A stretch of 64,000 nt of DNA from an uncultured Lachnospiraceae bacterium (lineage in GTDB: Bacteria > Bacillota > Clostridia > Lachnospirales > Lachnospiraceae). Numbering within the stretch: position 1 is the first letter of the stretch; each line of letters starts with the position of its first letter. This document shows positions 17,665 through 26,749 of the stretch, piece after piece. The stretch lies in NCBI GenBank assembly GCA_945919075.1, contig CAMEIX010000017.1, positions 1 to 64,000 of the forward strand, read 5' to 3'. A program made the position numbers and the translations under genes. The notes beneath the pieces are model-generated. The model was not told the DNA's origin and searched no databases. It worked only from the letters and a program-made list of their open reading frames with translations.

Positions 17665-19278
17665 ATGAGAGAATTTGCGGGAAAAAGTGTATGCAAGGGG
17701 ATTGCAATAGGGAAAATCAAGTATTTTACAACGAAGGAAAATACGGTAGTTAAGAGAAAAGTCCAGGATACGGATGCGGAAATAGAAAGATACGAGGCGG
17801 CAAAGCAGAAAGCAATCGAAGAACTGGAAAATCTTTATGAGAAGGCTGTTGTGAAGGTGGGTGAAGATAATGCCGCTATCTTTAATGTGCATGCCATGAT
17901 GTTAGAGGATGACGATTTTAATGATTCGGTGGCAAATATTATTACCACCCAGCAGACCAATGCGGAGTATGCGGTTGCTTCTACCGGGGATAATTTTTCC
18001 GAGATATTTGCCAATATGGACGACGATTATTTTAAGGCCAGAAGTGCGGATGTAAAGGATATTGCAGAGAGAGTGATTCGTGTTTTGCAGGGAGTAACGG
18101 ATTCCAGGGAACTGGGAGACGAACCCGTAATCTTAGTGGCAGAAGACCTTTCTCCTTCGGAAACCGTACAGATGGACAAGGATAAATTACTTTCCTTTGT
18201 AACCCGTTTGGGCTCTGCAAACTCTCATACTGCAATTCTTGCAAGGACCATGGCCATACCGGCACTTGTGGGCGTGGAATTTGACGGGGATTATACCGGA
18301 CATATGTGCATTGTGGACGGATACGAAGGACGGATGATTATTGATCCCAAGGAAGAGGTTTTAGAGAAATACCGGGTGAAAAAAGAAGCAGATGATACGA
18401 ATAAAGCATTACTTGCAGAACTTAAGGGCAAGGAGAATATCACAGCATCCGGCAAAAAAATTAACCTTTATGCCAATATCGGAAACCCCGGAGATTTGGG
18501 AGCGGTCTTAAATAATGATGCCGGCGGAATCGGGCTTTTCCGTTCGGAATTTTTATATCTGGAAAGTAAGGATTATCCTACTGAGGAAGAACAGTTTGCA
18601 GCCTATAAAAAGGTTGTGGAGGCCATGGGCGGCAAAAAGGTTATTATCCGAACCTTGGATATCGGTGCAGATAAGCAGGTGGATTATTTCCATCTGGATA
18701 AAGAGGAGAATCCGGCACTCGGTTACCGGGCAATCCGCATCTGCCTTACCAGACCGGAAATCTTTAAGACCCAGCTTAGAGCACTGTTTCGTGCCAGTGC
18801 ATACGGAAATCTTTCCATCATGTATCCCATGATTATATCGGTGGATGAAGTGTTAAAAATCAAAGAGATTTCCAAAGCGGTAAGGGAAGAATTAAAAGCA
18901 GAAGGATTCCCAATCGGAGAAGTGGAAGAAGGCATTATGATTGAAACTCCGGCAGCAGCCATTATGTCGGATGAACTGGCGAAACATGTGGATTTCTTCA
19001 GCATCGGAACCAATGATTTAACCCAGTATACCCTTGCCATTGACCGTCAGAACGCAAAACTGGAGCCATTCTATGATGCTCACCATCCGGCCCTTCTAAA
19101 GCTGATTGAGATGGTCGTTGAAAACAGTCACAAGGCAGGAATCTGGACGGGTATTTGTGGAGAGTTAGGAGCGGATACGGAACTTACGGAAACCTTCGTA
19201 AAGATGGGAATTGATGAGTTATCCGTGGCACCCGGAGCCATTCTCCCGGTTAGAAAAGCAATCCGGGATATTAGATAA
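17665..19278 (+). CDS. ptsI: PTS enzyme I (phosphoenolpyruvate-protein phosphotransferase)
   Basis: 537 residues, AGGAGG before the ATG. Order: N-terminal HPr-binding/phosphohistidine region with active H188 in GSANSHTAILAR (the common form is GGxTSHxAI, so the loop is a variant), then the PEP-binding TIM barrel with GGIGLFRSEFLYL, SIMYPMI, FSIGTNDLTQYTLAIDR and the active-site cysteine in GICGELGAD. It takes phosphate from PEP and passes it to H15 of HPr. Last gene of the bgl locus, followed by a strong terminator. The variant loop next to a Ser46-less HPr suggests the two co-evolved. About 30 residues shorter than E. coli EI, within the normal range. Confidence 0.95.
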   Translation: MREFAGKSVCKGIAIGKIKYFTTKENTVVKRKVQDTDAEIERYEAAKQKAIEELENLYEKAVVKVGEDNAAIFNVHAMMLEDDDFNDSVANIITTQQTNAEYAVASTGDNFSEIFANMDDDYFKARSADVKDIAERVIRVLQGVTDSRELGDEPVILVAEDLSPSETVQMDKDKLLSFVTRLGSANSHTAILARTMAIPALVGVEFDGDYTGHMCIVDGYEGRMIIDPKEEVLEKYRVKKEADDTNKALLAELKGKENITASGKKINLYANIGNPGDLGAVLNNDAGGIGLFRSEFLYLESKDYPTEEEQFAAYKKVVEAMGGKKVIIRTLDIGADKQVDYFHLDKEENPALGYRAIRICLTRPEIFKTQLRALFRASAYGNLSIMYPMIISVDEVLKIKEISKAVREELKAEGFPIGEVEEGIMIETPAAAIMSDELAKHVDFFSIGTNDLTQYTLAIDRQNAKLEPFYDAHHPALLKLIEMVVENSHKAGIWTGICGELGADTELTETFVKMGIDELSVAPGAILPVRKAIRDIR

Positions 19279-19356
19279 AATAGAAAATGTCAAAAATCAT
19301 CAAATTCATAGTCAAAATAGGTGCCTGAGTATCTATAGCGAAAAATTTAGAAAATG

Positions 19357-19392
19357 GTATCCCTTAATTTTCAAAAAAGGGATACTATTTTT
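19357..19392 (+). terminator. Rho-independent terminator of the bgl/PTS operon
   Basis: GTATCCCTT (19357-19365) pairs perfectly with AAGGGATAC (19377-19385), followed by TATTTTT. Lies about 80 nt after ptsI. Confidence 0.8.
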
Positions 19393-19510
19393 ATGATTAT
19401 TTTGTATAGATACAGGATAGCGATTATGAGTACATAAATCGTTGACATAACGCACATAATGGATGCAAAATGGGAAAAATCTGTATAGACCGACTTCCTG
19501 CATTTAATGA

Positions 19511-19725
19511 GCGCTTTTTTGAGATTTTATCATTTCACGCTGACGCCTATTTGGGGAGCATAGGTGCAAAATCCATTTTTCTCTAAATACGCTGATATTT
19601 TACACTTAACTTTCAGCGCTTTTTTTATTTTTAAAATTCCTACCTACATTTATTGATGAAATGTCAGCGTATTTTCTATTTTTCCCAAATGCGCTGATTT
19701 GGGCCTCTAAAAACTCAGCGTTTTT
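19511..19725. repeat. Cluster of alternating CGCTGA/TCAGCG hairpin arms
   Basis: Six copies of one hexamer in both orientations: CGCTGA at 19538, 19590 and 19692; TCAGCG at 19613, 19664 and 19715. Neighbouring opposite copies can pair (19590 with 19613, 19664 with 19692, 19692 with 19715), and two of the right arms (19613 and 19715) run into T-tracts, as in terminators. The stretch is AT-rich between arms and has no coding potential. It looks like a nested or degenerate palindromic repeat array. Confidence 0.6.
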
Positions 19726-19769
19726 GGCAAACATGGGAAATAACGCTTACTATGGCCCTTTGAGCATCC

Positions 19770-20110
19770 CTTGCTCTAAAGAGCTCGGTCAATTCCAATT
19801 TGTATCACAATCATTGTCCTAACAAAACACTAATGTCATCCACACAGAGAAGTATTGGAAAATCGACGGGAAGCCGGGGCATAGGAGGCGAATGAGAGGG
19901 TTTAAACCCCGCGCGGGAAGATATATGCCCCGCGGAGCGGTGCCATTCGCATTCCGCTACACTTCATGCTCATGACGCGCTGTCGCGCTATGTGTCTGTT
20001 CGCATAAATGTGCATTTGTGAGTAAACTCCCATGCACATTCATGCTCCATCCTCGCACCGCTCGTAGAAACGCGCAAATCCTGGTTTGTGGATGTAAAAA
20101 CTATGAAATA
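19770..20110. other. GC-richer noncoding element with interleaved inverted repeats
   Basis: No credible gene. Base composition rises sharply relative to flanks. Visible structure: GGGGCATA (19876-19883) with TATGCCCC (19924-19931); GCGAATG (19888-19894) with CATTCGC (19944-19950), interleaved with the first pair as in a pseudoknot; the palindrome GGGTTTAAACCC (19898-19909); and AATGTGCAT (20007-20015) with ATGCACATT (20032-20040). It could be an RNA gene, a mobile-element remnant or a dispersed palindromic repeat. Strand not assignable. Confidence 0.45.
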
Positions 20111-20189
20111 AGAAAGCAATTTGTATAGAATTAAAAAATTTCCATATCATAATGTTATTCTAAAATGTCTGTTGACAGGAGTTGATAAT

Positions 20190-20903
20190 ATGATAAAGGA
20201 AATTATGTCTATCATTGCACTTTCGTTAGGGTCCATACTTGCCATCTTTATTCTTACAAAACTGATGGGATACCGACAGATGTCCCAGATGAGTATGTTT
20301 GATTATATCATTGGAATCACCATCGGTTCCATTGCTGCGGAAATGGCCACTTCTTTAGAGGAGAATTTTATGCAGCCGCTCACTGCCATGATTGTATATG
20401 CGTTAGCTGCCGTGGCATTGGCATGGGTAACAAGCAAATCCGTAAAAGCAAGAAGGGTAATCGAAGGATCGCCTCTCATTCTCCTTGGTAAGGGGGAATT
20501 GTATCATGATAATTTAAAGAAGGCGAAGATGGATGTGACGGAATTTCTGGCACAGTGCCGTGTGAATGGTTATTTCGATATTTCCAAACTGGAAAGCGCC
20601 ATTTTGGAGGGAAACGGGAAAATCAGTTTCCTCCCGAAATCGGAAGAACGGCCACTCACACCTGCCGATATTAAGATGTATCCCGCACAGGATTTTCTGG
20701 TAGCCAATGTGATACTGGATGGAAAGGTTATGGAGGATAATCTGAAGCATACGGGCAGGGATGAAAAATGGCTGTTCAGACAGATGAAAGCCCATGGTGC
20801 AAAACAGGTAGAGGATGTACTGCTTGCTACCTGTGATATGTCCGGTAATGTGACGGTCTATCTGAAAGATAATAAAAAGCAAGCAAAGGATGTACTGATC
20901 TAA
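20190..20903 (+). CDS. DUF421 (YetF/YcaP-like) membrane protein
   Basis: 237 residues from the ATG at 20190 with AGGAG about 9 nt upstream; the frame from 20121 has no SD. Three membrane segments at about residues 5-25 (IMSIIALSLGSILAIFIL), 35-55 and 60-80, followed by the cytoplasmic DUF421 domain (about 85-237) containing GSPLILLGKGEL and the typical LRxxGYFDI-like strand (RVNGYFDISKLESAILE) and ISFLPKSEERPLTP. Members of this family are widespread in Firmicutes, some linked to spores or stress, but the biochemical role is unknown. A FAD/Rieske oxidoreductase gene follows after 70 nt on the same strand. Confidence 0.88.
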   Translation: MIKEIMSIIALSLGSILAIFILTKLMGYRQMSQMSMFDYIIGITIGSIAAEMATSLEENFMQPLTAMIVYALAAVALAWVTSKSVKARRVIEGSPLILLGKGELYHDNLKKAKMDVTEFLAQCRVNGYFDISKLESAILEGNGKISFLPKSEERPLTPADIKMYPAQDFLVANVILDGKVMEDNLKHTGRDEKWLFRQMKAHGAKQVEDVLLATCDMSGNVTVYLKDNKKQAKDVLI

Positions 20904-20973
20904 AATCTTCTTTGTTCGGAATAGGAAAATCCAAACTGCAAAAACTATAGAAAAACGAAAGGGAAATGCAGTT

Positions 20974-22362
20974 ATGGAATCCATATGGAAAAAAGAGACA
21001 CAGATACCCGAAAGAGAGTCCTTACAGGAGAACACCACGGTACACACGGTGGTAATCGGAGCCGGAATGGCGGGAATTCTGATTGCCTACTTTCTCAAAA
21101 AGGAAGGAAAAGACGTGATTGTTGTTGAGGCAGACCGGATTGCCGGCGGACAGACAGGGAACACGACGGCAAAGATTACGGCTCAGCATGGGTTATGTTA
21201 TGCAAAAATGATAAAGAATGCCGGGGAAGAGAGAGCAATGGGATATGCCATGGCAAATAAAGAGGCAATCCGGCTTTATGAGAAAATCATAGAGGAGGAG
21301 AAGATATCCTGCGACTTTCAGAAACTTCCGTCCTACCTTTATTCGGTAAGACCGGATAGAACGGAGGAATTAAAGGAGGAGGCGAAAGTGGCAGCCAGAC
21401 TGGGAATAGATGCCGGTTATGTGGTGGGTAACAGCCTGACCGACCTTCCTTTTGAGATAGCGGGCGCGGTATGTTTTCATAATCAGGCACAGTTTCAGCC
21501 CCTGAAATTCGTAAAGCATTTGGCAGGGAAAATCACAGTTTATGAGCATACCAGTGTGTTGTCGGTGAAAAAGCATGAGGTTTTTACGGATAAGGGGACC
21601 ATTACTGCTGAAAATATTGTGTTTGCCACCCATTATCCTTTTCCGATTGTTCCCGGGTTTTATTTCCTCAGACAGCACCAGGAGAGAAGTTATGTGCTTG
21701 CTCTTCCTGATAAAAAGGAGATAAACGGAATGTATTACAGTGTGGATGAAGGTGGTTTGTCTTTCCGGAAGGCGGGGGACATGCTTTTGGTGGGAGGCGG
21801 CAGTCACAGAACAGGAAAATCTTCCTGCAAGAAAGGAACACATCCGGCGTGTACAGGGGAAGGATTTCACTATCTGCGGAAAATGGCGGGAAGCTTTTAC
21901 CCGAATTTGGAAGAAGCAGCCCATTGGGCAGCCCAGGACTCAATGACTCATGATTCGGTTCCTTTCATAGGAAAGTTTTCTACCATGAGACCTTACTGGT
22001 ACATTGCTACCGGATTTAATAAATGGGGCATGACCGCCTCTATGATAGCAGCCATGATTATCAGTGACAGTATACAGGGAAGGGAGAATGCTTACGCAGG
22101 TATCTTTAAGCCACAGCGTTTTTTGTTTCGGGCATCCGTTAAAAATCTGTTGACGGATGTGGGACAGAGTATCGTGGGGCTGTCTAAGGGTCTGTTTGGC
22201 AATAAGGACATGAGATGCCCCCATATGGGCTGCAGACTTACCTGGAACCCGGAGGAGGAAAGTTTTGACTGCCCCTGCCATGGTTCCCGCTTTGACCGGG
22301 ACGGAAACCTGATTGACAATCCGGCACAGACATCGCTTTATCGCAATGAAAAATATAGGTAA
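20974..22362 (+). CDS. FAD-dependent oxidoreductase with C-terminal Rieske domain
   Basis: 462 residues. DAO-type FAD fold: VVIGAGMAGILIAYFLKKEG (about residues 28-47) with the acidic strand end VVEAD, then GNTTAKITAQHG. The last 60 residues are a Rieske [2Fe-2S] domain with CPHMGC (first Cys/His pair) and CPCHGSRFD (second pair), so all four ligands are present. A glycine-betaine/amino-acid-oxidase-like reaction with electrons routed through the iron-sulfur cluster is likely, but the substrate is unknown; the same architecture is annotated in Firmicutes as 'FAD-dependent oxidoreductase/Rieske'. No signal peptide or TAT motif. It may be co-transcribed with the DUF421 gene upstream. Confidence 0.9.
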   Translation: MESIWKKETQIPERESLQENTTVHTVVIGAGMAGILIAYFLKKEGKDVIVVEADRIAGGQTGNTTAKITAQHGLCYAKMIKNAGEERAMGYAMANKEAIRLYEKIIEEEKISCDFQKLPSYLYSVRPDRTEELKEEAKVAARLGIDAGYVVGNSLTDLPFEIAGAVCFHNQAQFQPLKFVKHLAGKITVYEHTSVLSVKKHEVFTDKGTITAENIVFATHYPFPIVPGFYFLRQHQERSYVLALPDKKEINGMYYSVDEGGLSFRKAGDMLLVGGGSHRTGKSSCKKGTHPACTGEGFHYLRKMAGSFYPNLEEAAHWAAQDSMTHDSVPFIGKFSTMRPYWYIATGFNKWGMTASMIAAMIISDSIQGRENAYAGIFKPQRFLFRASVKNLLTDVGQSIVGLSKGLFGNKDMRCPHMGCRLTWNPEEESFDCPCHGSRFDRDGNLIDNPAQTSLYRNEKYR

Positions 22363-22463
22363 AGGGTTTGTTTCCTTGCAACGCCCATGAAAAGAAGATA
22401 TAATAGAAACTGTGCCTGAACAGGAATGTTTTGGATAAAAGGGCAGGTTTGGAGAGAAAGCGG

Positions 22464-24902
22464 ATGGAAACAGGAAACCATAAAGAATGCGGAAAGAAGA
22501 AAAAAATGCCTGGGATGACAGGAAAACAGAAAGTGATATCGGTATATCTGTTTTCCTTTTTTGTGCCTGTCTTCATAATGATGGCAATCTATGCATCCCT
22601 GGGAATTGGGTACCATGGGAAACTGACGGTTTTATCTTTTGACCTCAAGGCACAGTATGCACCGTTTATTGCAGGGCTTCGTTATCTGCTAAAAGATCCG
22701 GGGTCCATTCTATTTAACTGGAACAACTCTCTTGGGGGAAATTATCTGGGTACATTTGCCTACTATCTGGGCAGTCCGTTAAATCTCCTCACTTTGCTTT
22801 GGAAAACAGAAAATATTGCACAGGCAATTTATGTACTGACACTGGTAAAAATCGGTTTCTGTGGTCTGTCATTTGCCGTCTATTTACATCGCAGTCATCC
22901 GGACAGAGAGATTTCTTATACGAATATTCTGTTTTCCCTGTGCTATGCACTGATGTCGTTTAATATTGCATATTGCATGAATATTATGTGGCTGGATGCC
23001 GTGATTTTGTTCCCTTTGGTGATTCTTGGTGTGGATCGGATTTTAGAGGGGAAAAAAGGAGGAGTATTTTTTGCGGGCATCCTGCTTACCTTTATCAGCA
23101 ATTACTACATGTCCTATATGGTAGGAATTTTTACATTCCTGTACTTCCTGCTTAAAATCTTCGCTATGCCGGAAAAACAAAACATAAGGTATTACATAAG
23201 GCGTTTTATATGTTTTGGTATCAATACACTGCTTGCACTTGGTGTGGCAATGCCGTTACTTCTCCCGTCTATCATTTCTATGAAGAAATGGGATGTGTCG
23301 GGCACCCTCTCCAGGAATATGGAGGAAGTATACAAGTTTAATCCGGGAGCTCTTTTGATGAAGTTTCTTCCTTCCCAATTTGATTCCCTGTATTCCGAGG
23401 GAGGGAAACCTTTTATTTTTTGTGGAACTATTATGTGGTTTCTGGTGGTATTGTTTTTCATTCAGAAAAGAAACAGGAAAGAAAAAATCACCTCATTTTT
23501 GCTGCTTTTCATAGTTTTCTTAGGATTTATATTCCCCGGTGTGGATTTTATATGGCATGGCATGCGTTATCCAAATGATTTTCCCTATCGTTATGCTTTC
23601 CTGTTTTCCGGTTATGCATTGATGGTCGGGTATGAAGCATGGATCCGGCTGGAGTGGAAAGAGAAGGGAAAACAAGGGATTTGTATCGTTATGATACTTT
23701 ATACCGTAGTAGAAATGTACCTAAACGGTACGGCGATTGTTTCAGGTATCTATCAGGAAGTATTGTATGAAAATGCGGAGGAAAACGCAATCCAAAATGA
23801 ACTGTATGCACCGCTTGCAGCAAAAATCAGAACCGATGATGGATTCTACCGGATGGGAACCTCGGAAAAGTATGTCGGCTTTAATGTGGAGTCTATGTAT
23901 GGTTTGAACGGTACGGATTACTTTTCTTCCAGTCATAACAGTTCGGTCAAAAGCTTTTTAAGACACATGGGAGGGGCTTCCGACTATGTGGGGATGACGA
24001 TGACCACCAGGGGATTTACTCCTCTTATGGACAGTATTACCGGTATAAAGTACCGGATAGGTATAGAAAATCCTGCAGGAATATACAAAGAAACTGCAAC
24101 TGCCGATAGTCACGGAAGAGAACTGAAACTCTTCCAAAATGAAAATGCACTGAACGTTGCTTTTATGGTGGATCCATTAAGTGATAAGACTGTACCGGAG
24201 TGGGAAAATGACCCATTTGCAAACCAATGGATGCTGCTTGACTATCTGGGAATTGAAGATAGCTGTATTTATTGGAAAGTACCTTATAATGCAACGGTCA
24301 ATACTCGGGGGAATGATTTACAGATATCCGTTTTGTTTCAGTGTGAAACAGAGAATCCCTTGTATTGTTATCTGGATGCCACTACGGACAAAAACGGCCG
24401 GGTAAGTTTTTACCTGAATGGGGAATTATTCTTTGATGCCGGACAACTGGATGTCAGAAGAGTGTTGGAATTACCGGAAATGGAGAAGGGAAAGGAACAT
24501 ATACTTACCATTACGGGACCGCTATATGAAGTGGAGGGCTTCTTTCTGTGTGCTTTTGATATAGAAGCCTATATTTCTGAAATTGGTCTTTTACAGGCAG
24601 ACCAACTTGAACATGTCAGTTATAAAGGGAATCAGATCCGGGGAAGCGTGGAAGTGAAAAATGCCGGGACGCTGTTCACCACCATTCCCTATGATGATGG
24701 ATTTACCGTGTATGTGGATGGTAATAAAACGGAATACGAAAAAGCATTGGATACTTTTTTATGTGTTGAACTTACACCGGGAAGACATGAAATCCAAATT
24801 ATTTACAATCCGCCGGGGCTCTTTGCCGGGCTGCTTATTATGATATTCTCGGTGCTTGGTACAGTAGTATTTTATCAAGAAAAATTTTCGAAGAAAATGT
24901 AA
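22464..24902 (+). CDS. YfhO family membrane protein
   Basis: 812 residues from the ATG at 22464 (GGAGAGAAAG upstream; TTG at 22431 is less likely). A basic cytoplasmic start is followed by about a dozen membrane segments up to residue about 440 and a large extracytoplasmic domain (about 440-780), ending in a last membrane segment (GLFAGLLIMIFSVLGTVVFY) and a basic tail. Early motifs FDLKAQYAPFI and the long loop with GGNYLGTFAYYLGSPLNLL are characteristic of YfhO (PF09586). B. subtilis YfhO acts in glycosylation of lipoteichoic acid with a polyprenyl-phosphate sugar donor, so surface glycosylation is the likely role. A GT2 gene of the GtrB/CsbB kind lies 4 kb away at 28699, a possible donor-forming partner. 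Confidence 0.9.
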   Translation: METGNHKECGKKKKMPGMTGKQKVISVYLFSFFVPVFIMMAIYASLGIGYHGKLTVLSFDLKAQYAPFIAGLRYLLKDPGSILFNWNNSLGGNYLGTFAYYLGSPLNLLTLLWKTENIAQAIYVLTLVKIGFCGLSFAVYLHRSHPDREISYTNILFSLCYALMSFNIAYCMNIMWLDAVILFPLVILGVDRILEGKKGGVFFAGILLTFISNYYMSYMVGIFTFLYFLLKIFAMPEKQNIRYYIRRFICFGINTLLALGVAMPLLLPSIISMKKWDVSGTLSRNMEEVYKFNPGALLMKFLPSQFDSLYSEGGKPFIFCGTIMWFLVVLFFIQKRNRKEKITSFLLLFIVFLGFIFPGVDFIWHGMRYPNDFPYRYAFLFSGYALMVGYEAWIRLEWKEKGKQGICIVMILYTVVEMYLNGTAIVSGIYQEVLYENAEENAIQNELYAPLAAKIRTDDGFYRMGTSEKYVGFNVESMYGLNGTDYFSSSHNSSVKSFLRHMGGASDYVGMTMTTRGFTPLMDSITGIKYRIGIENPAGIYKETATADSHGRELKLFQNENALNVAFMVDPLSDKTVPEWENDPFANQWMLLDYLGIEDSCIYWKVPYNATVNTRGNDLQISVLFQCETENPLYCYLDATTDKNGRVSFYLNGELFFDAGQLDVRRVLELPEMEKGKEHILTITGPLYEVEGFFLCAFDIEAYISEIGLLQADQLEHVSYKGNQIRGSVEVKNAGTLFTTIPYDDGFTVYVDGNKTEYEKALDTFLCVELTPGRHEIQIIYNPPGLFAGLLIMIFSVLGTVVFYQEKFSKKM

Positions 24903-24972
24903 AATTATAGTAGAATCAGAACCCTGTATTGTGATATAATCTTTTATATATGATATAGGAGGTTTTATCCTT

Positions 24973-26418
24973 ATGACAAGTGAACAGTTTAAAAGAGCAA
25001 ATAGTGCAGTATATCCTGTATTGCTCGTGATTTTAGGTTATTTTTCCGTAGTTACGGGTATCCGGATTGTTTCCGGTGGAGGAACGGTATTTAATTTCAT
25101 CAAAATAGGGGTTTGTGTGGCAGCCATTCTGGTATCTACATTCTTTTTCTTAACCAAGAAAGATACAAAGACGGCCGGGATTGCCATGCTGGTATCCAGC
25201 AGTGCCGCTTATGCGGTGGTAGTGCTTTTATCGGATAATGTAGAAGCATTTGCCTATGCATTTCCCATATTGTTTGCGGCAATGACGTATCTGAATATTC
25301 GTCTGGTGATAGGAGAAAACATGGTTATCCTGCTTGCCAACGTTGTAAAGCTTGTAATGAATATCAAAAGTGCTGACCGGATGGTATATATCTTTATCGT
25401 ACTGATTTCCGTGATTGTTTTCTTTGCATCTGTTAAGGTGGTAAGACTACTGATAAAAAACAATACGGAGAATATGAAGATGGTGCTGACCGCTGCCAGA
25501 CAGCAGGAAGACGATTATGACAGAATCTCCAATATAGCAGATGAGATATCCAAACTTTTTGAAGAAGCAATGCAGATGACAGAACGTCTGGAACATAGTA
25601 TTGATGTCAGCAGCTTTTCCATGAATAACATTGCGGACAGCACGGAGAAGACCGCTGAAGCAATTCAGGAACAGGCGAATATGTGTCTGGATATCCAGAA
25701 TAAGACCGAAGTAGCAGAAAAAGAAACCAGAAGCATGATTGATGCAAGTGATGCCACCAACCGGAATATCGGAGAAGGTGCATCCATGGTCAGAGAATTG
25801 AAAGAGCAGGCTAACAACGTAGAAGCGGCAAGTAATATTACCGTGGAAGTTATGAGAAATCTGGCCGCCAAGGTTGAAAAAGTGGAAGACTTTGTTGGTT
25901 CCATTTTGAAAATTTCCAATCAGACCAATCTGCTTGCACTCAATGCCTCTATTGAAGCAGCCCGTGCCGGGGAATCCGGTAAAGGTTTTGCGGTTGTTGC
26001 GGATCAGATCAGAATCCTTTCCGAACAGACCAAAGAGGCCTCCAACCATATTACCAGCATCATTGGGGAGTTGAATGAAGATACCAAAAAGGCCGGTGAA
26101 AGTGTTGAAAATTCCGTTACTTCCGTGAACCGACAGAATCATCTCATTGTGGAAACCCAGGAGAAATTCGAAAAGATCAGTTCCGGTGTAGAAGATTTGA
26201 TCTGCAGTGTCAACAACACCGAACAGGTTATTCACGATATCATTCGTGCAACATCTGTTATTTCTGAGAATATTACGCATCTTTCAGCTTCCGGTGAAGA
26301 GGTTGCGGCTTCCTCTAACGAAGGATTGGAAACAACCCGTGCAACGGTGGAAGATATGAAACTCTGTAAAGAGATTCTTGAAAAAATGTATAGTTTATCA
26401 CAGCAGTTACTTGCGTAG
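24973..26418 (+). CDS. Methyl-accepting chemotaxis protein
   Basis: 481 residues, AGGAGG before the ATG and TATAAT at about 24935 upstream. N-terminal membrane block (about 10-165, four to six segments) without a large periplasmic sensor and without an obvious HAMP domain. The cytoplasmic coiled-coil signalling domain runs from about 175 to 480; its hairpin tip is [28 protein letters not shown] split around residues 315-345. Glutamine/glutamate methylation helices flank it. It should signal to CheA/CheW from a membrane-embedded sensor. No other chemotaxis genes are in the window. It ends at a strong terminator (26433-26456). Confidence 0.93.
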   Translation: MTSEQFKRANSAVYPVLLVILGYFSVVTGIRIVSGGGTVFNFIKIGVCVAAILVSTFFFLTKKDTKTAGIAMLVSSSAAYAVVVLLSDNVEAFAYAFPILFAAMTYLNIRLVIGENMVILLANVVKLVMNIKSADRMVYIFIVLISVIVFFASVKVVRLLIKNNTENMKMVLTAARQQEDDYDRISNIADEISKLFEEAMQMTERLEHSIDVSSFSMNNIADSTEKTAEAIQEQANMCLDIQNKTEVAEKETRSMIDASDATNRNIGEGASMVRELKEQANNVEAASNITVEVMRNLAAKVEKVEDFVGSILKISNQTNLLALNASIEAARAGESGKGFAVVADQIRILSEQTKEASNHITSIIGELNEDTKKAGESVENSVTSVNRQNHLIVETQEKFEKISSGVEDLICSVNNTEQVIHDIIRATSVISENITHLSASGEEVAASSNEGLETTRATVEDMKLCKEILEKMYSLSQQLLA

Positions 26419-26432
26419 ATTTCAAAAGATGA

Positions 26433-26456
26433 GGGAGCCGTATGGCTCCCTTTTTT
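26433..26456 (+). terminator. Rho-independent terminator of the chemotaxis gene
   Basis: GGGAGCC (26433-26439), loop GTAT, GGCTCCC (26444-26450) and six Ts (26451-26456). Confidence 0.92.
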
Positions 26457-26576
26457 ATAGTATAGGAAACTTCGTTCCTATACTATAAAAAGCTCCGCGA
26501 GGATGCGCACTCGCGCGTACAAGGTAGATGTCGCCTTCGCGACCGCACTCGGCGCGAGAGTCCGCAAGCGGACTCT
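26456..26576. repeat. Four consecutive hairpins, REP/BIME-like element
   Basis: In order: TATAGTATAGGAA (26456-26468) with TTCCTATACTATA (26475-26487), a perfect 13-bp stem with loop ACTTCG; GCGAG (26497-26501) with CTCGC (26510-26514); GTCGC (26530-26534) with GCGAC (26539-26543); AGAGTCCGC (26557-26565) with GCGGACTCT (26568-26576), the last followed by TTTG. No coding potential. The element starts exactly where the preceding terminator T-run ends. It has the look of a dispersed palindromic repeat. Confidence 0.65.
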
Positions 26577-26656
26577 TTGTTCTTATGGCGATGAGTATCT
26601 CGTCTCTGTAACAGTAACCCTTATTCTTCATAAGATATAAATAAGAAAATAGGGGC

Positions 26657-26687
26657 TTGACAAAACAGTTAGGAAAGACTAACCTAT
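26657..26687 (+). promoter_or_regulatory. Promoter overlapped by a DtxR/IdeR-like metal box
   Basis: TTGACA (26657-26662) with a weak -10 TAACCT (26680-26685) at 17 nt spacing. The -10 is embedded in a 19-bp site at 26669-26687 (TTAGGAAAGACTAACCTAT) that matches the actinobacterial DtxR/IdeR consensus at 15 of 19 positions. A metal-dependent repressor bound here would block transcription of the ZIP transporter gene. A second possible -10 (TATAAT) lies at 26718-26723. Confidence 0.55.
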
Positions 26688-26749
26688 TAAAAGGGAATAG
26701 GAATTATGATAAAATTTTATAATAGAATATGGATAGGGAGGTATACCTA

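Noticed and set aside
19770..20110. Retron or group II intron remnant
   Set aside because: No reverse transcriptase gene in the window and no domain V-like sequence.
25447..26280. 277-codon ORF on the minus strand
   Set aside because: Mirror of the chemotaxis signalling domain, whose biased codons keep the opposite frame open; translation resembles no protein.
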